Positions 61,748 to 64,000 of a stretch of DNA of 64,000 nucleotides are shown piece after piece (positions within the stretch are counted from its first letter, which is position 1; every line of letters begins with the position of its first letter). The notes below the pieces were generated by a model. The model saw only the letters and a list, made by a program, of their open reading frames with translations. It was not told the DNA's origin and made no database searches. The stretch is from JBFHFS01 sp041583495 (GTDB lineage: Bacteria > Bacteroidota > Bacteroidia > Bacteroidales > Marinilabiliaceae). The stretch spans positions 1 through 64,000 of the forward strand of contig JBFHFS010000010.1 in assembly GCA_041583495.1 (NCBI GenBank), given 5' to 3'. The translations under genes and the position numbers were made by a program.

Positions 61748-62935
61748 ATGATGCAGGCATTTTTTAAAACACATCGGTATTTGCTCGATCATTTGGAGGT
61801 ACCCGTTAGCCGCCAGCTGATGCAGGATGTTAACTGGGACCATCGGTTAATTGGCATCCAGGGAGCCCGTGGGGTAGGCAAAACTACCTTTTTGCTCCAT
61901 TATGCCAAGTCGGTTTACGGTTTCGATAAGTCCTGCCTGTACGTCAATTTGAACAATCTCTTTTTTTCTGAGAATAGCCTGGTCAATTTTGCGGATGAAT
62001 TCAGAAAAACCGGCGGTAAAATACTCCTGCTCGATCAGGTTTTCAAGTATCCCTTGTGGGCCGAAGAGCTCAAATACTGCTTCGATCACTTCGAAGACCT
62101 GAAAATCGTCTTTAGTGGGTCGCCTCTCATGCAGTTGGGAGAGGATAACCCCTATTTGAAGGAGTGCATGACTGTATACCATCTTGAAGGCTTTACCTTT
62201 CGGGAATATCTGAACCTGAAAACAGGAGAGCAGTTTGCCCCCGTTAGCCTTGAGGAACTGCTGGTCAATCATCAGGAAATCGCCACTGAGGTTATTGCCC
62301 GGGTTAAACCTTTGGCCTATTTCTCCGATTACCTGCACCATGGGTATTATCCTTTCTTTTTAGAGAAAATCAACTATCTCGAAAATTTGATCAAAACCAT
62401 CAATTTGGTTTTGGAAATTGATATCAGTTATTTGCAGCAAATCGAGTTGAAATATCTGCCAAAATTGAGAAAATTGCTGTATATTGTAGGGAAATCTGCC
62501 CCTCTGCAACCCAACATAAGTCGCTTGAGTAATGAAGTCGAAACCAGCCGGGCTACCATCATGAACTACCTGAATTATTTAAGGCAGGGAAAGCTGATAA
62601 ATTTGCTGTACGAACGGGAATTGGAACCCCTTAAAAAGCCCTCGAGTATCTATCTTCAAAACCCAAACCTGGTGTATTCAATGACTCATGGTGAGGTGGA
62701 TATGGATGTATTGCATAAAACCTTTTTCTATAATCAGACAAGCTATCTTAATTCCGTGAATTATTGTAAGGAGGCTGATTTTTGCGTGAATGGAGAATTG
62801 TTGTTTCATGTGGGGGGCCGCAGCCTGGATCAAAAAGAGGGGGACAATGGCGATGGCTATTATTATGCACGTGATATGGTCGAAATAGGACAGGGGAGAC
62901 AAATCCCTCTGTGGCTTTTTGGCTTTTTATATTAA
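61748..62935 (+). CDS. AAA-family ATPase (AAA_14/DUF4143 type)
   Basis: A 395-residue cytosolic ATPase. Walker A is GARGVGKTT at 39-47, Walker B is KILLLDQV near 97-104 (Asp followed by Gln rather than Glu), and the C-terminal half has the winged-helix DUF4143-like part (SNEVETSRATIMNYLNYL near 260). These proteins are widespread in Bacteroidota, often as single genes; their role is unknown, and a link to restriction or to toxin-antitoxin functions is not shown. It lies between rho and nifJ. Confidence 0.85.
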   Translation: MMQAFFKTHRYLLDHLEVPVSRQLMQDVNWDHRLIGIQGARGVGKTTFLLHYAKSVYGFDKSCLYVNLNNLFFSENSLVNFADEFRKTGGKILLLDQVFKYPLWAEELKYCFDHFEDLKIVFSGSPLMQLGEDNPYLKECMTVYHLEGFTFREYLNLKTGEQFAPVSLEELLVNHQEIATEVIARVKPLAYFSDYLHHGYYPFFLEKINYLENLIKTINLVLEIDISYLQQIELKYLPKLRKLLYIVGKSAPLQPNISRLSNEVETSRATIMNYLNYLRQGKLINLLYERELEPLKKPSSIYLQNPNLVYSMTHGEVDMDVLHKTFFYNQTSYLNSVNYCKEADFCVNGELLFHVGGRSLDQKEGDNGDGYYYARDMVEIGQGRQIPLWLFGFLY

Positions 62936-63058
62936 TGGAAGGGTTGGTTTGCATTTGAGCCGTTCCATTGTTTTTATGTACGCACATGCCCTGGTTTTGT
63001 GTTTTAAGGGCTTTTAAATAGTATAAAAATAAATAGTTAGTTCATTACAAATTAATTT

Positions 63059-63064
63059 AGGAGA
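63059..63064 (+). promoter_or_regulatory. Shine-Dalgarno-like AGGAGA before nifJ
   Basis: AGGAGA lies 7 bases before the ATG at 63072. Strong Shine-Dalgarno sites are rare in this phylum, so this one supports the start and suggests efficient translation. Confidence 0.5.
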
Positions 63065-63071
63065 ACAGAAA

Positions 63072-64000
63072 ATGGTAAAATCAAAGAAGTTCATTACCTG
63101 TGATGGGAACTATGCGGCTTCGCATATTGCCTACATGTTTAGTGAGGTAGCGGCAATTTATCCCATTACCCCGTCTTCTACCATGGCCGAGCACATCGAT
63201 GAGTGGGCCGCCAATGGACGGAAGAACATCTTTGGGGAAACAGTAAAGGTTGAAGAGATGCAATCAGAGGCTGGTGCTGCCGGAGCCTTGCACGGTTCTT
63301 TGCAGGCTGGTGCATTGACTTCCACTTTTACGGCTTCTCAAGGGCTTTTGCTCATGATCCCCAATATGTACAAGATCTCGGGAGAATTGCTTCCCGCAGT
63401 GTTTCATGTGACTGCTAGAAGCCTGGCCGCTCATGCGCTTTCCATCTTTGGTGATCATGGCGATGTGATGGCAACCCGTCAGACCGGGTTCGGTATGTTG
63501 GCTACAGGCAGTGTTCAGGAAGTTATGGATTTGGCCGGAGTGGCCCACCTGGTGGCCATCAAAAGTCGTATTCCATTCCTGCATTTCTTTGATGGTTTCC
63601 GAACCTCCCATGAAATACAGAAGATTGAAAGCCTGGATATGGACGATCTGTCTCCTCTGATCGACCAGAAGGCTCTGAAGGCTTTCAGAGATAATTCCTT
63701 GAATCCGGAACGGCCGGTTACCCGGGGAACCGCTCAAAACCCTGACATCTATTTTCAGGCGCGTGAGGCAGCCAATCCCTTTTATGAGGCTCTACCCGAT
63801 ATGGTAGCCCATTATATGGATAAGATCTCTGAGATTACCGGACGTAAATACCGCCCCTTCGATTATTATGGCGCCACCGATGCAGAAAATGTGATTATTG
63901 CCATGGGCTCTGTAACCGACACCGTTAAAGAGGTGGTCGATTATCTGAATGAGAAGGGTGAAAAAGTAGGGCTCATCGCCGTGCATTTGTACCGTCCTTT
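63072..64000 (+). CDS. nifJ: Pyruvate:ferredoxin (flavodoxin) oxidoreductase, N-terminal part
   Basis: Oxidises pyruvate to acetyl-CoA and CO2 and passes electrons to ferredoxin; the main route in anaerobes. The visible 309 residues cover domain I: CDGNYAASHIAYMFSE, AIYPITPSSTMAEH (TPP/pyruvate-binding loop), EMQSEAGAAGALHG and FTASQGLLLMIPNMYKI. The rest, about 870 residues with the iron-sulfur and TPP domains, lies beyond the window edge. The start has an AGGAGA site. The gene is clearly intact as far as it is seen. Confidence 0.95.
   Translation, partial: MVKSKKFITCDGNYAASHIAYMFSEVAAIYPITPSSTMAEHIDEWAANGRKNIFGETVKVEEMQSEAGAAGALHGSLQAGALTSTFTASQGLLLMIPNMYKISGELLPAVFHVTARSLAAHALSIFGDHGDVMATRQTGFGMLATGSVQEVMDLAGVAHLVAIKSRIPFLHFFDGFRTSHEIQKIESLDMDDLSPLIDQKALKAFRDNSLNPERPVTRGTAQNPDIYFQAREAANPFYEALPDMVAHYMDKISEITGRKYRPFDYYGATDAENVIIAMGSVTDTVKEVVDYLNEKGEKVGLIAVHLYRP

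Noticed and set aside
1..64000. CRISPR array or tRNA/rRNA genes
   Set aside because: No regularly spaced direct repeats of CRISPR type were seen, and apart from the tRNA-like ends of ssrA no tRNA cloverleaf or rRNA sequence was recognised. A covariance-model scan would settle this.

Overview
This window is chromosomal DNA from a member of the Bacteroidota, most likely an anaerobic or facultative member of the Bacteroidales/Marinilabiliales group. The evidence is promoter boxes of the TAnnTTTG type, an ECF sigma-FecR-SusC-SusD locus, a short 288-residue primary sigma factor without region 1.1, a Rho factor with a long charged insert, a tmRNA whose tag reads GENNYALAA, and pyruvate:ferredoxin oxidoreductase alongside an exported superoxide dismutase. 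The placement comes from gene content, not from a search.

Layout. 0-0.9 kb: the C-terminal end of a transposase-like protein, then palindromic repeats. 0.9-11 kb, minus strand: asnB, then a copper/heavy-metal export locus (HMA-domain protein, CusB-, CusC- and CusA-like RND proteins, and a HYC_CC_PP-type small protein). 11.4-14.6 kb, plus strand: a superoxide dismutase with a Tat/lipoprotein leader, then a three-domain rhodanese and an EgtD-type histidine methyltransferase. These last two look like EanB and EanA of oxygen-independent ergothioneine synthesis. 14.8-24.7 kb: housekeeping genes (DUF2520, DUF4199, GT2, methyltransferase, Nudix, miaA, Omp85-type barrel, Rrf2-cysK, ATP-cone nuclease), with a strand-biased low-complexity tract at 17.5-17.87 kb. 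24.9-30.1 kb: aconitase, GAPDH, a 41-residue lipoprotein and dapA.

30.3-38.3 kb holds envelope and sugar genes: two barrel-like proteins, a Cys-rich unknown, a GH20 hexosaminidase, and a TIM-barrel / Gfo-Idh-MocA / esterase operon whose three products are all exported. 38.4-43.5 kb is a divergent uptake locus. A TonB receptor is coupled to a TM1266-like ACT-domain regulator and faces a three-gene NitT/TauT-type ABC importer, with a palindromic FNR-like site between them. 43.7-56.9 kb is AT-richer and holds a SusC/SusD locus controlled by an ECF sigma/FecR pair, with DUF4843, PKD-like, thioredoxin and serine hydrolase lipoproteins. Several mosaic palindromic repeats break up this region. 57.3-64 kb is core: ssrA, rpe, rpoD, rho, an AAA ATPase, and the start of nifJ, which runs off the window.

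The points most worth following up are the eanB-egtD pair, the TonB/ACT-regulator/ABC locus of unknown substrate, the mosaic repeat families (one lying between a sigma factor and its anti-sigma factor), and the ATP-cone-nuclease fusion.
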